A program made the position numbers and the translations under genes. Of a DNA stretch of 64,000 nt, positions 10,571-21,924 are shown in pieces; position 1 is the first letter of the stretch, and every line of letters begins with the position of its first letter. The notes beneath the pieces were generated by a model. It made no database searches. It saw only the letters and a program-made list of their open reading frames with translations, and was not told the origin of the DNA. Origin of the DNA: Anagrus nilaparvatae (Eukaryota > Arthropoda > Insecta > Hymenoptera > Mymaridae); assembly GCA_022575985.1 (NCBI GenBank), contig JAKSXM010000107.1, positions 2,418,001 through 2,482,000 on the forward strand, read 5' to 3'.

Positions 10571-12044
10571 ATGTCAGGAGGAAGAAGATCGCTGCAAAGT
10601 AAGACAGATTTTTTTTATAACCTCATTATAAATTTTCATTATTTTCAGTAATTTTTTTATTAAGTTGCTTTAATTCTTTAAGACTGTATAATTATTAAAT
10701 AAGTTTTCAAACAATTAACATAAAATTATAATACTCAGTATCTTCGTGGCCAGCTTGTTTAGGTGAAGCAATGCCTATAAATTCAGGACGCGGTCGAGGT
10801 CGCGGTCGAGGACGTGGCTTGGGACTACCTGGAATAAGAGGATTTCCTCCGTTAACACCAGGAAACCAACAGATTCAGCAAATTCCACCACATCCTAGAA
10901 ATGAATCGGTTGCACAAATAGCTGGACAGGTAAACGTGCCACCGCTTCTTAATAATGCTCAGCAACTTCAGGGAGATCAACAAAATCAAGGTCAACAACA
11001 AAATGATGAACTAGGTGCCCAACAACAAAATGATGAACTAGGTGCCCAGCAACAAAATGATGAACTAGGTGCCCAACAACAATTACAGCTACCTGCACTT
11101 GGTCAACAAGATGACCGAGTTCAAGACGTTAGAGATGAACAACCTAGACAATCTCCAGCACCTCAAAATCCCCAACAGCAAAATATACAGAATATTCAGC
11201 CAGGAAGAGAACAAGTACCACCTCAACATGTTGGAAACTTGAATATAAATAATCAAGCGCAAATACAAAATCCAGTACAGCATAATAATGGCCATAATTT
11301 TTTCAACAATGGTCATCCGCCACAAGAGCAGCATCAACGTGTCCATTATTATGAAGCCGAAGAAATAGAAAATCCTGTACAGGTGAATTTCCAAAATTTT
11401 CATAACAATGTTCCACCGACACAAGAGCAGTATCAACGCTTTCGTTATCATCAAGCAGAAAATATACCACTTCCTCAACATTATGGAATTCATCAAAATA
11501 GTTTACAATACGGCCAACTACAGCAATTTCATCATAGCATGCAAGATAATTTTCTGAATTTCAGACAGCCTCCATATCAAGGCAACGTTCATCCTAATAA
11601 TATTTATCAAGCTGGAATGGTTGCAGCATTACAGCCATCATCGATAGGTCCACTCCCGATAAATGATTATCCATATCCTGGTAATCGACTCTTTTCTTAT
11701 GAAACTCAAACACCGCAGACTCATTATCAACATTTGAATCCTGGTATTCAACATGGTACATTATTTTATCAACCCAACTCTTATTTTTCAAAGTCTGCAA
11801 ACCATCAAAGATTTTATCAGAGAAACCATCCTTACCAGATGAATTTGCCATCAACGTTGGAAGATGCACATGCAATGTTATTAAGCAAACAAAACGTGAG
11901 TTTTAGAAATTTTGAATTATGATTTAAAATTGTAAATTTTTTTTTAACGTAAATATTTTTAAAATTTTTCAGACAATTACGAAGTTGAGGTTTGAACTTA
12001 AAACGGTAAATAAATATAGTAGAAATAGGCAGCAAAGATACTGA
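10571..12044 (+). CDS. Three-exon gene for an RG-tract, Gln/Asn-rich protein
   Basis: Proposed exons are 10571-10598, 10763-11895 and 11973-12044, giving 410 aa. Exon 1 ends AAA|GTAAGA. The first intron ends TTGTTTAG at 10762. The second intron (11896-11972) starts GTGAGT and ends TTTTTCAG. Joined, the frame stays open and starts MSGGRRSLQSEAMPINS, directly followed by an RGRGRGRG tract, then Gln/Asn/Pro-rich sequence with His/Tyr-rich stretches, ending in a short basic exon. An alternative single-exon reading would start at 10771 and stop at 11922. RG tracts are typical of RNA-binding and Piwi/Argonaute N-termini, where arginine methylation recruits Tudor proteins, but no PAZ, PIWI or RRM domain is seen. 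Function unknown; low-complexity scaffold or RNP role is only an inference. AATAAA signals follow. Confidence 0.65.
10993..11073 (+). repeat. Three in-frame 27-bp tandem repeats
   Basis: Three almost identical units encode QQQNDELGA in the RG/Q-rich protein. Being a multiple of three and nearly identical, they suggest recent in-frame expansion that kept the protein readable. Confidence 0.9.
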
Positions 12045-12460
12045 ATAAATATTCATTTAAATATTTAATGACATTCAATTTAAAATGTTATCTTTTACTT
12101 ATAAAATAATGAATAAAACATGATTTAGAATTCTTATAAATAATTTTATTTTATTTTATTTTAATTTTCACAAGTCATCATTTATTCTTTTTCATCTATC
12201 TAAATGCATAATTTAAGTTTTTTCTTGTAAAAGCATTTAGTCTTATTAGTATTTTTTGCAAAAGATAAGATTAGCGCACTTGTTGCAATATGAGATTGAT
12301 ATGAATTCAATCTCATATTGCAAAAATTCCCGTACACTGCTTTATTGTTTCTTAAAAACACCCAAGAAAAAATAATATCAAGCCATTTTATTAAAAAACG
12401 TTTTTAATTTAACATGCATATAATTTAAATTTTTAAGTAAAAGAAGACAAAAATTACAAA
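12045..12460 (+). terminator. 3' flank of the RG/Q-rich gene with AATAAA signals and a perfect hairpin
   Basis: AATAAA occurs at about 12044-12049 overlapping the stop region and again in GAATAAAACATG near 12111. Positions 12283-12323 form a hairpin with a perfect 16-bp stem (TTGCAATATGAGATTG facing its exact complement) and a 9-base loop. The rest is AT-rich with no gene. Confidence 0.4.
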
Positions 12461-14890
12461 ATGGAGGAATATAATCCGGATTGCTTTTTAGAAGCAGATG
12501 TTATTAAAAAAAAAATTACTTATTTAAATAATGAAATAAATTTTTTTTAAATAGTCCGAGCATTAGGTTTGGTTCATCAATACATGCAAGTAAAGATTGA
12601 AGATGGAAGCAGAGAAGTTTTACATAACTCAATTTTTACTTATAAACTATTTAAAAGAAAGCGTAAAAGTGAAGATTCTTATCGTTTTACCAATTGGTTA
12701 TTGTTTCAGTTAGAAAATGACATTATCATAAGAGACAATCAACGACGCAGCTTATTCTTGATATGCTGAGCTGAAATGACATTACGTTAAGATAAATCAT
12801 CTGTAATTCTACCATTGTTAAGTTACAATTTAACAAAAAATAATCAACTGTTACGTATTATTGTTTTACCATCTTTAATGAAAATTATGAAAGAAAACGA
12901 AATAAAGTGCTGCTAATTAAACAAGATAAACATCTTAAAATTTGTTTACAAAATCAGGGTTTCATAGATGCTTGTGATGTAATATTTGAAAAGTTCCTGA
13001 ACGTGGCCTAGAGCAACTGTTATATTCTAAGCTTAATCAAAGCATTGGTGATACAAGTTTTAGATAATGGAGTTCTTTAAAAGCTGCCTCCTATGAATTG
13101 TAAGTTGGCTTATAAAAATAGTAAAGAAAAGCTTGAATTGCTGAATATAAATAATGATCTAAAGACCATTAATTTATTTTGATGAGTCTGATGAAATTTT
13201 GAAACATGGATAGGAACTAAATTATAGAATGGGTGACAAACATCAATTTGATAGTGGAGAAATGCGATGGGAAATACCATAATTTTTCCTAAGAGTTATT
13301 TTTTGCGACCATGAAATCGAAGAAATTATAAAATTAGAAAAACCTGATGAATTTACTATAATTAATGAACATTTCAGTCAAAGTGGTGTAATCCCATTTA
13401 TAGAAATTTTAAATGAGTCATATTATGAAAAATCTATCGAGGCCTGTGTTAATAGAAAAATTTTTTATTAAAAACAATGATATTCTCAGAAAGTACAAAG
13501 TTACTGCAGATGATAACCTGGTTGATAACAAAGTTTGTTCATTAAGAAAATATGTTGCTTGGGAAATCATTAGCGAGCAAGTTAATAAATATTTAACTCA
13601 TAATACCACAAACAGTATTAATAAAGATTTATTTGCAGCAATTTTGAGTAAAATTAATTTTCAGTTTTTAATAAACAAGCAGAAACTTGGTTGAAAGAAG
13701 CTCCTATACAAATTTGCATTATATTTTAAAATATTGCATGCCAAGAAAAAGAACAGTTTTTTTTAGAAGAATTTTATGCTGTAAAGCCACAATATGAAGA
13801 CTTAGTTGATCGATTACATTCTCTTGTTCCTTAACGAGATCAAATCTTTTGGCAAGATATTGAAAATGGGTTAAAGAAAAACAAATAAACTGGTTCTGAT
13901 ATATAAGGTTGTAAAAATTATTTAAATTTTTTTAAGAGAGCTCTAGTCTGTTTCCAAAGAAGCAGAGAATTATTTAGAACAAGGAATTGTTCAATCTTCA
14001 CTAGATGATGACGAAGAAAAAGAAGTGCAAGTAGAAGTTATAAAAGAACAATAAATTTTAATTAAAGTACTAAGTTGTAACCCTTTTGCAGAAAGATTAT
14101 GGGATGTTAATTTAATTACCGTTCCCAATTTTATCCAATTAGCTAGAAACTCAGAAACTCAATTCAATTCTTAGATAATATAACTATTTAAGACCTGTTG
14201 ATGTGGTATTACTTCATAGAATTCATAAGATAATGAAAACGAGGACTTTAGATTAATAGTTTTATCAGCGAAAGAAGTTTCATCTATAAAGTCTACTTTT
14301 GAGGAAACTCTTGAAGATAATATTTTAATTCATGAAAACGACATTAATGAACATCAAAATTCCCTATAACTGCTGGAATGTCTGAAAAATAACAGAAGCT
14401 TCTTACATCTTGTTAAATTATTTGCTGGTAAATGCCATTATACAACAAAATGAAAGAATTTTGTTGATTATGTAAAAGTGTAGGACGACTTTATTCAGAA
14501 GTTTAAACTGCTTTTAATAATATTGATTCAAAATTGTCTGAGGAAATACATCAGATTTTAATTGATAAAGGTTACTTGGATTTCTCAGGTATAATGAGGG
14601 GAAAGCTCTTGATAATTTTATAAGATATTAAAGCAGACAAATTCTGCAACCTTGAGCTAACTCAAGAATATCAAATATATGTGATAATGTGTTAAAAAAG
14701 CTTTATAAAATTTATACAAAACTTATAATAAAGCCTAGTGTTAAAAAAATTAGTTCATTAAAAGATGGATACAATACCTGAAGACAATGTATTAGTACTA
14801 GAAGTAATTTAAAAGAATACTCAGGTTCAGCTTTAGAATCAGTTTTAAATTATATGAATATAAATTAAAAATCAATGTTGGTATTTATGA
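12461..14890 (+). pseudogene. Decayed fragment of a large DUF3638/DUF3645-type protein
   Basis: Reading with many stops and frameshifts gives a collinear series of motifs. They are NWLLFQLENDIIIR (about 12695), DKSSVILPLL after a lost MGEG-like start (12791), DESDEILKHG (13181), GEMRWEIP (13257), VAWEIISEQV (13554), an acidic EEKEVQVEVI stretch (14013) and LRPVDVVLLHR (about 14193). The order 'GEGKSSVI, then LDESDEIL, then RW, then acidic QVQVE tract' is what I recall of the very large DUF3638/DUF3645 proteins of fungi, oomycetes, some bacteria and scattered animals, whose function is unknown. Some breaks are single-base changes such as CAA/CAG to TAA/TAG. The open pieces at 12569-12769 and 13413-13694 are remnants, not genes. 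No introns are obvious, so this could be a retrocopy or a transferred gene. The assignment is from memory of motifs and needs a profile search. Confidence 0.5.
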
Positions 14891-14899
14891 GCAGAGTTG

Positions 14900-16430
14900 T
14901 ATAGAACAAAATTGTAAATTATTTTAGGTTTTTTAACTATTTAGAGAATTCAAATAATTTATTAAAATTTTAAATAAAAATATAAAAAAAATTTGTAACT
15001 ATATTAATAAGAAAGGAATTGATATGTTAAATTATTCTCAACACAAGCAAGCATGGTAAATTTATAATTATAATTTATAAAGTTTATTTATTTTGTTGTT
15101 TGTGTACTTAAATAAATATATTTTTACATTTTTAATTATATTATTAACTAAATATTTGTATTAAATATTATATTTAATATTATGTAGTTTTCCAAAACTA
15201 TTTACAAAATGGTTGATTTTGATTTAACTGAAGCATTTAATTAATTATTTTATTATTATATTATTGCATTTTTTATTTAATTCAAATTAGTAAGTACTGT
15301 GTGTTAATATACATCTCAAAATATATTAAATTTGTGGTATTTAATGGTTTAAATGTATAGATATAATTCAGATATGATATAATTAGTATTTATATATATA
15401 GTATTATATTATATATATAGTATATACATATAGTATTTTTTAAATAAAAGTATACTTTCATATATGATTGCATTAATTAAAATATTGTGTCTAAATGAAA
15501 ATGAATAATTTAAAATTAATTTGTCTTTAGATTTGTCTTTAAATTAGTAATTTAATTTTATATCCATATACTTTTGTTTTTATTACTCATTTAATTAAAA
15601 TTAAAATTTTTTGTATTAAAAAAAAGTTTCATCTTTATTTTATAATTCTAAAGAAACATGTTTTTAATCCAAAATTTATTAAAAAATGAAATTTTTGTTT
15701 TTTCATTTTTTTTATTATAGTACGTTCTTCAATTAATTAAAAAAATTACTTAAAAATTTTTTAATTATAATACAAATAAAAATTATTTACCAAAAGCATT
15801 GACTAAATAAAAAAATAAATCATGTTTTAAATTTTTAATTTGATAATACAATGATAATGTTGAAAGGAATGGTTAATAAGTAAAAAAATAATAAGTAAAA
15901 AAATAAGTAAATTACTATAATTTTTTTAAAAATAGGTATTTTCTATAGTTTTATAAAGATTTTTTCATTTTAATTTACATAAGGTTTTTTAAATTTTAAG
16001 ATAAAAACATTTGCAACAAATAGGTAATATTAATTTTTAATTAAAATATAATGCAAAAGCAAATATCAAATAATAAACAAGTTTAAATAATACAAGTATT
16101 GGCGCTTTAAATTTTTACCACGCGCGCAACATGTGTTCAGTTCAGGCGCGGGTGTAACTGATTTTACCGCCGATTTGATTATTGTTGTTATGAAGAGTTG
16201 TTATTGTTATAAATTGACAAATTGCAATAAATAATTTTATGCAAGTATTTATATTGATTTAAATAATTCTTTTAGTTATATATTTTAAATTAAGTTTTAA
16301 AAAAATTTAAAGTCTATTAACTTTTCTTCGGCAATTGTGTCTTGACATTCATAACATATATGTCAAATGGTTAAAGCATTAATATTTTTTAAGGTTAGTT
16401 TTATAATGAATATTTATTGTTTAAACAAAC
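14900..16430. other. AT-rich gene-free stretch with a CpG-containing patch
   Basis: Extremely AT-rich with TATA-type runs near 15380-15430. The only compositional break is about 16117-16175, with CACGCGCGC, GGCGCGGG and ACCGCCG in close order. That patch could be the old promoter of the pseudogene that follows, but no transcript can be read from it. Confidence 0.4.
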
Positions 16431-16439
16431 AAATATCTA

Positions 16440-17275
16440 TGGTACAAAATTCTTGTTTAATGCTAAGCAAAAGAACATTGAATAGAATCCCACCACCACC
16501 AGTCTTAAGACTCCGAGGTCTTGAACCTTAGAATCCTGCTTTAAGTGGACAGGTAATTTTAAAATAGCATTCTAAGAATTATATAGTTTTCAATCATATC
16601 AATTTTTTGGTTACAGTTATTTCCTACCAAGCCAGCTGATTATCTTAGTAATCTTAATTCAAGTTTAGCGTCAATGAATTTAAGTACTTCCTTGGGACCT
16701 CCCAATAATTCAGCATTCAATTTACTTGGAGCTTTAAAGAAATAAAGTTGGAGGTTCCATACTAAATACATGATGGGCTTTTAATAGCATAGTTTGATTG
16801 AAATTTTGAAAATGCAACTTTTTTGGATAAAATATATGATACTTTTGTAAGCTACATAAACAAAATGTTATCAAAAAGTATGCTCAATACAAGAGGAGAA
16901 AAAATGAAGATCAGTCTACGTAACATATTAGTTTCATAATAGAATTTGAAATAATTTTCATAATTTTGTAATCTAATTTGAAAAATTGGAATTGTTCAAG
17001 TTGAAGATCAAGTGGGCCTAACTATGAAAATCTTGAAAAAATGTTTAACTCGTTTTGTGAACAAAGCCTTTTTAAATCATGATGCTGAAAAATTAGCAAA
17101 CGGAGCTTCGATACAGTGTCACAAAGCAAGTTGTTATGCTGCATTTCAAGTAACAGGTGCTTAACAAGCAGGCTTATGCATGAGAATGAGAACAGTACAA
17201 CAAACAAATGGTGAACCAATGCTAGTACAAAAAACTGCTTATTGCGAAGTTCATGGGCCTTCTGATTATCAGCCA
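16440..17275 (+). pseudogene. BRPF-like ePHD pseudogene segment, tandem copy 1
   Basis: The segment begins with a short Pro-rich frame (RIPPPPVLRLRGLEP) that stops. A GTAATTTT donor-like site at about 16552 and a GGTTACAG acceptor-like site at about 16617 bracket a retained intron. Then come NSSLASMNLSTSLGPPNNS and, from 17022, a frame containing [20 protein letters not shown] and [11 protein letters not shown]. The last part matches the extended PHD finger of BRPF/peregrin (Br140 in flies), a reader subunit of MOZ/MORF-type acetyltransferase complexes. In the family this segment reads FHVTC; here it is FQVTG, so one His and one Cys zinc ligand are gone. Copy 1 additionally has a stop (CAA to TAA at about 17162). 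The canonical first PHD, bromodomain and PWWP are absent. Confidence 0.6.
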
Positions 17276-18080
17276 TCCTGCTTTAAGTGGACAGGTAATT
17301 TTAAAATAGCATTCTAAGAATTATATAGTTTTCAATCATATCAATTTTTTGGTTACAGTTATTTCCTACCAAGCCAGCTGATTATCTTAGTAATCTTAAT
17401 TCAAGTTTAGCGTCAATGAATTTAAGTACTTCCTTGGGACCTCCCAATAATTCAGCATTCAATTTACTTGGAGCTTTAAAGAAATAAAGTTGGAGGTTCC
17501 ATACTAAATACATGATGGGCTTTTAATAGCATAGTTTGATTGAAATTTTGAAAATGCAACTTTTTTGGATAAAATGTATGATACTTTTGTAAGCTACATA
17601 AACAAAATTTTATCAAAAAGTATGCTCAATCCAAGAGGAGAAAAAATGAAGATCAGTCTACGTAACATATTAGTTTCATAATAGAATTTGAAATAATTTT
17701 CATAATTTTGTAATCTAATTTGAAAAATTGGAATTGTTCAAGTTGAAGATCAAGTGGGCCTAACTATGAAAATCTTGAAAAAATGTTTAACTCGTTTTGT
17801 GAACAAAGCCTTTTTAATTCATGATGCTGAAAAATTAGCAAACGGAGCTTCGATACAGTGTCACAAAGCAAGTTGTTATGCTGCATTTCAAGTAACAGGT
17901 GCTCAACAAGCAGGCTTATGCATGAGAATGAGAACAGTACAACAAACAAATGGTGAACCAATGCTAGTACAAAAAACTGCTTATTGCGAAGTTCATGGGC
18001 CTTCTGATTATCAGCCATCCACAAATCCAGCCTATGCAAGATCGCAAGCTATAGCCAACAAAAAAGTTCTTCTGCTCTAG
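17276..18080 (+). pseudogene. BRPF-like ePHD pseudogene segment, tandem copy 2
   Basis: A direct duplicate of 16534-17275 at a 742-bp offset, differing at only a few bases. It retains the open frame from 17754 to 18080, ending with [18 protein letters not shown], which extends past the duplicated part and matches BRPF-like sequence after the finger. It shares the FQVTG zinc-ligand losses with copy 1, so those losses predate the duplication. Without the ligands, the first PHD or the rest of the gene it is unlikely to be functional. The junction shows a short shared ATCC(TG), suggesting microhomology or slippage. Confidence 0.65.
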
Positions 18081-19600
18081 TTATTTCAATAACTACTAAT
18101 TCACCCGAAAGGATAAGAGAAATAACAAGTTACCAACAAAAAAGTGGATTCATTTGATGGTTTTTCGATTCGTTTCTCAATGGCTCAAAACTAAATTGAT
18201 TTAAATGAAGAATTTAAAATAAATTGTAATAATAAAATATTTTTCATAAAAAAAATTGTGTCTTGCTAAAGTGGGGTTTTCACCCAGAATTATATGAAAA
18301 TATGAAAATAAATAAGTGATTTTTTTTATAATGATGGTTTATATAGAGACCAAAAAAACTTGATAAAAATATGACGAAGTGAATAAAAATGGTTGAGAAT
18401 AACTATAAGGACATAAACATTTTTTTTTTATTTTTATATGAAATTGCAATGTTTTATTTCTGCACGATGAAATTATTGCAAAAAGTAATAAAAAATAAAG
18501 TTGGTGAATTGATTAATTTACACTTAAGTGTATTATTAAATTAAGTGTAAAATTTAAAAAAATTACTTGTTCAAGTTCCATTATGGATACGACTTAATAA
18601 TTAATTTCTTAACGTTAAAATTAACATGCATGTTGTAAAGCTACTGATAGAATGTATTTTTTTAACTATTTTTTTTATCGTATTATATAATATTCAAATC
18701 ATCATAATAGGATGAAAACTACTGTTGTCTGGTAATTAAGCAATGATTGTATAAAAACAATAATTATAAAGATATTGTTGATTTTCTATTGTAAATAATT
18801 ATTTAACAAAACTCATATTTTCGTTAAAAAACTTGGAGTTCATCAATGTTTGAACCGATAGTTGAAAACTGCCAAATTTTGTTTGAGTTTATGGCATGAT
18901 CGAACTGACAGTAAGTTGTAGGAGTAAATTATTAGAAATAAAAATAGTTGGCTCATTAATTGATTAAGACCAGCTGCATAAAGACTTACAAAAATTAGAT
19001 CTCAAATTTTGCATGCACTTATAATTGTATTTGTAAATATTTTAGAAATAAGTATCCAAAAAATGGATCTTAAATTTTTGTCATAACATTATAATTTTAA
19101 AAATAAAAATTATTGTTAATAAAAATAGTTGGCTTTAGAATAACTTGAATAAGTCCAACTGAAATAATTTGACATTTTAAAAAATGAATTTTAAAATTTT
19201 AGGAATTTATAAAAACAAAATTAATATATACTTTAAATTTTTTTAATTTTTATTTTTATCATACAGATATACAAAATTATATATATTTAATTATAATTTC
19301 GAAAAAAGAAAATGAAAATAAAAACCTAAGAGAAAATTAAAACTAAAATAATATGCATGCTAATAATGTTGCAGAATAATTAAAGTATATTTATTTTATA
19401 TTTAAAAAAATTATTAATATTTCAACAATTATATTTTCTTATGATGCATGTTTATTTATAATTTTATTTCATTTTTTATTATAACCGTTGATCATTGGCT
19501 TTGATCACATAAAACATTTAAGCGATTCCAGAGTTGACCGCTCAACTCTGGCGCTGAAGTCACCCACATGAAAGAAGCATAACTTCGACCCCCTCTTAAG
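18081..19600. other. AT-rich gene-free stretch
   Basis: No ORF, RNA gene or clear repeat could be supported. Two loosely similar blocks near 18940-19080 and 19110-19200 share an ATAAAAATAGTTGGCT(C/T)(A/T) tract, suggesting an old local duplication. A GC-richer stretch at 19520-19610 with the inverted motif CCAGAGTTGA/TCAACTCTGG immediately precedes the LINE tail. Confidence 0.4.
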
Positions 19601-19624
19601 GGCGTATCAGAGTGAATAAAAATG

Positions 19625-20175
19625 ATACATAGATAGATAGATAGAACTTTATTTGTTATTAACAAAAGAGTAAATATACATTTCATTGATCATAACAGTC
19701 TTTTACAATGTATATAAATGAATAATTATAGTTATAACATATGTATTTTAAGTAAAATTTAATTTATGTAAAATAATAAATAAATATATATAAGTTTTAA
19801 ATTTATACAATAGAAATATAAAGTATATATAATATTTGATAATAATTTTATCACAGTCAGCATAAATATAAAATGGGGATTAATGTTAATGATTAGAATA
19901 TCAAAAAGCAGTGCATTAAGTTGTGACTAAGTTGTTAATGTAGGTATGACAGTCCCACTAGATAACCATTAAGGATCAAGGGCCAGGTATTTAAATAATG
20001 CCGTTTTAAACGAATAAAGAGATGATAGGACTCTAATGTCAAATGGAATTGAATTCCAAAATATTGTCTGACTTACTTGAAACGATGAGGATCCACAATC
20101 TTTTATGGCTGGTAAGGATAATTCTTTGGTACGAAGAGAACCTCTAGAGTTGTTTAAAATAATAATTTAGAACGT
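19625..20175 (-). mobile_element. LINE 3' fragment (end of ORF2 plus 3' UTR and TATC tail)
   Basis: Read on the minus strand, 20165-19973 encodes a LINE ORF2 C-terminus with FWNSIPFDIR and SLYSFKTALFKYL, then a stop. This is the 'WN-LP--IR----FK--L' pattern at the end of Jockey/CR1-type reverse transcriptase ORFs. A 3' UTR follows, ending AATAAAGTTC and a (TATC)n tail near 19630. It is 5'-truncated with no catalytic RT core. Confidence 0.65.
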
Positions 20176-20262
20176 GACTTTTACGAGCATAATTTGTTGT
20201 TTATTAATTTTTAAAAAACATTAATCCAACGTTTCGATTACAATGTAATCTTTTTCAAGGCT
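20175..20262 (-). mobile_element. Penelope-type terminal remnant with hammerhead-like core
   Basis: The minus strand reads CCTTGAAAAAGATTAC, a loop, then GTAATC and GAAACGTTGG. This has the layout of a degenerate hammerhead core, stem II, GAAAC. The same trailing CTCGTAAAA(A/G)TCA sequence occurs at 28632-28722, so the two are copies of one small element. Penelope-like elements carry hammerhead motifs in their terminal repeats. Confidence 0.4.
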
Positions 20263-20574
20263 GGAATAATATATGATATTAGTTTAAAAAAAAATATACA
20301 TAGAAATTTTTTACAAAAAAACTTATAAGATGGAATAGTTATTGACAAAACTGTTTTAAAAATATCATAAAACGTTGTGATATGCATAATAACTATGTGT
20401 GACATAGTTGAAACAATAACTGTAAAAAAGATTTAATTATGCATATATAGTCAAAATATGATTAAAAATATGAAAAAAATAAATAAAAATTAACCTACGT
20501 ATAGTAAAATGTAAAAATGTGAATATTTCCTATAAGCCCCAGATCTAAAATTATAGTAATTCCGTAAATCAAAA

Positions 20575-20660
20575 TTATTCTAGGTTCCTGCAGGGAGGGC
20601 TCTAGAGTTCTCGAGGCCCAAGGCGAAATCACCGCGGGGCCTACTTAAGGCCAGTGAAAT
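20575..20660. other. Isolated GC-rich patch
   Basis: An unusual GC-rich island in AT-rich surroundings, dense in six-base palindromes (CTGCAG, TCTAGA, CTCGAG, CCGCGG, CTTAAG). No ORF or known element end is recognised. Confidence 0.4.
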
Positions 20661-20830
20661 AGATAATTTTTAAACACTCTAAAAAATAAAATTTTTAACA
20701 ATACTTACAAAGGGAGAACAGAACATTTGGGACACCAAATTACAATCTAAAGTTATGGATTATTTTAATATGTTGGGAAAACACCCAGGATACCCTTCTT
20801 TTATTCCAACGTGCCTTCTGGGCCTTCTAT

Positions 20831-21640
20831 TTGTTTCTAATCCAGGGCTCAATGTTACTACGATGTTATAAAATAGGGTTTTTCGATCATATTCCAAATA
20901 ATGCTGTCATTTTGCAATTCAACCAAAATACTTCCGGTTGGTCTCATTATTTTTTGTATAAAAACCACCTTTTAATCCACGTAAACCGCAATTTTTTCTC
21001 ACCGATTTTCTCATTGCTATAGTAAGTAAACCAAATGCCTATTTATGGCCCAAAATTACTAATGCTTAAATTGATGCTTAAATAGTAATTTTTGATGAAA
21101 ATAATTTTTACAGGTCTTAAAAATTTTGTAGAATTTCCAAGTTTTCAAGAATTCTTTATTTGTCCTTTTTGCTTTAGATATTTCCGAGATATCGCTCCAC
21201 AAAGTTTCTGGAAACTTAGAGCTCATAAAAAAAATTATTCTAAGTCCCTATATCATAAATTTTCAAAGCTCATTTAACCCCTCCCCTTAAAAACGTCAAC
21301 TTTTCACCCCCCCGCCCCTTTGAATTTGAGGTCTTTTTCAATTACTAAGTTCAAAAGTTAAAAATAAAAGTATTTTAACTACGTTTTTTGATGTCCTAAA
21401 AATGAATTTGTAGTCAGAATTAACGTTTAACCCTTAATTATTGCCCCAGCTACCCCAATCACCCTCTAAACTGCCCCAGAGAGTGAATATTTCAGTTTTT
21501 ACCAAAGTTAAAAATAGAAATACCTTATTTATGTTTTTTGATGTTCTAAAAACGAATTTGATGTCAAAATTTACCCGTCACCCTTAGTTTTTGTCCCAGC
21601 CATACCAGTCACCCTCTAAAACGCCTCAGAGGTAGGTTAA
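20831..21640. repeat. Diverged copy of the 47.8-50.1 kb palindrome arm plus C-rich direct repeats
   Basis: Blocks such as AACCAAAATACTTCC(G)GTTGGTCTCATT at about 20917 and AAACCAAATGCCTATT at about 21028 match the arms of the palindrome at 47802-50088 (for example 49094 and 49210). The order is the same but divergence is considerable. From about 21300 two direct units of about 170 bp repeat TTGATGT(C/T)CTAAAAA and CACCCTCTAAA. No coding sequence. Confidence 0.5.
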
Positions 21641-21924
21641 TAAATTGCTTTAAAGTATTGCAGCGATTGCAGAATGCTGCTAAGAACTTTTGTTGGATGC
21701 AGTAAGCACCTAAGAGCATACTTGTCTACGTAAGTTTTATTTCTTGAAATGTTTCTTTTTGTATCTAGATTTCCAATCCACAAGGGATCTTCTTACATGG
21801 TTTCTTACAAAGATATCGACTGTCTCTCTCTAGCACCATTTATCAACATTTGGCATCCCATCTAAATTAAAAAAAAAAAAAGTAGTTTGAGATTTTTTGA
21901 TTAAAAAATTTTTGAAAAAAAATA

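Noticed and set aside
11089..11496. 135-aa minus-strand frame, plus the frames 11594-11875 and 11832-12056
   Set aside because: Antisense shadows of the RG/Q-rich gene caused by its Gln-rich codon usage.
19520..19610. Possible tRNA-like SINE head next to the LINE tail
   Set aside because: GGGGGTCGAAG resembles a B box only loosely and no A box at proper spacing was found.
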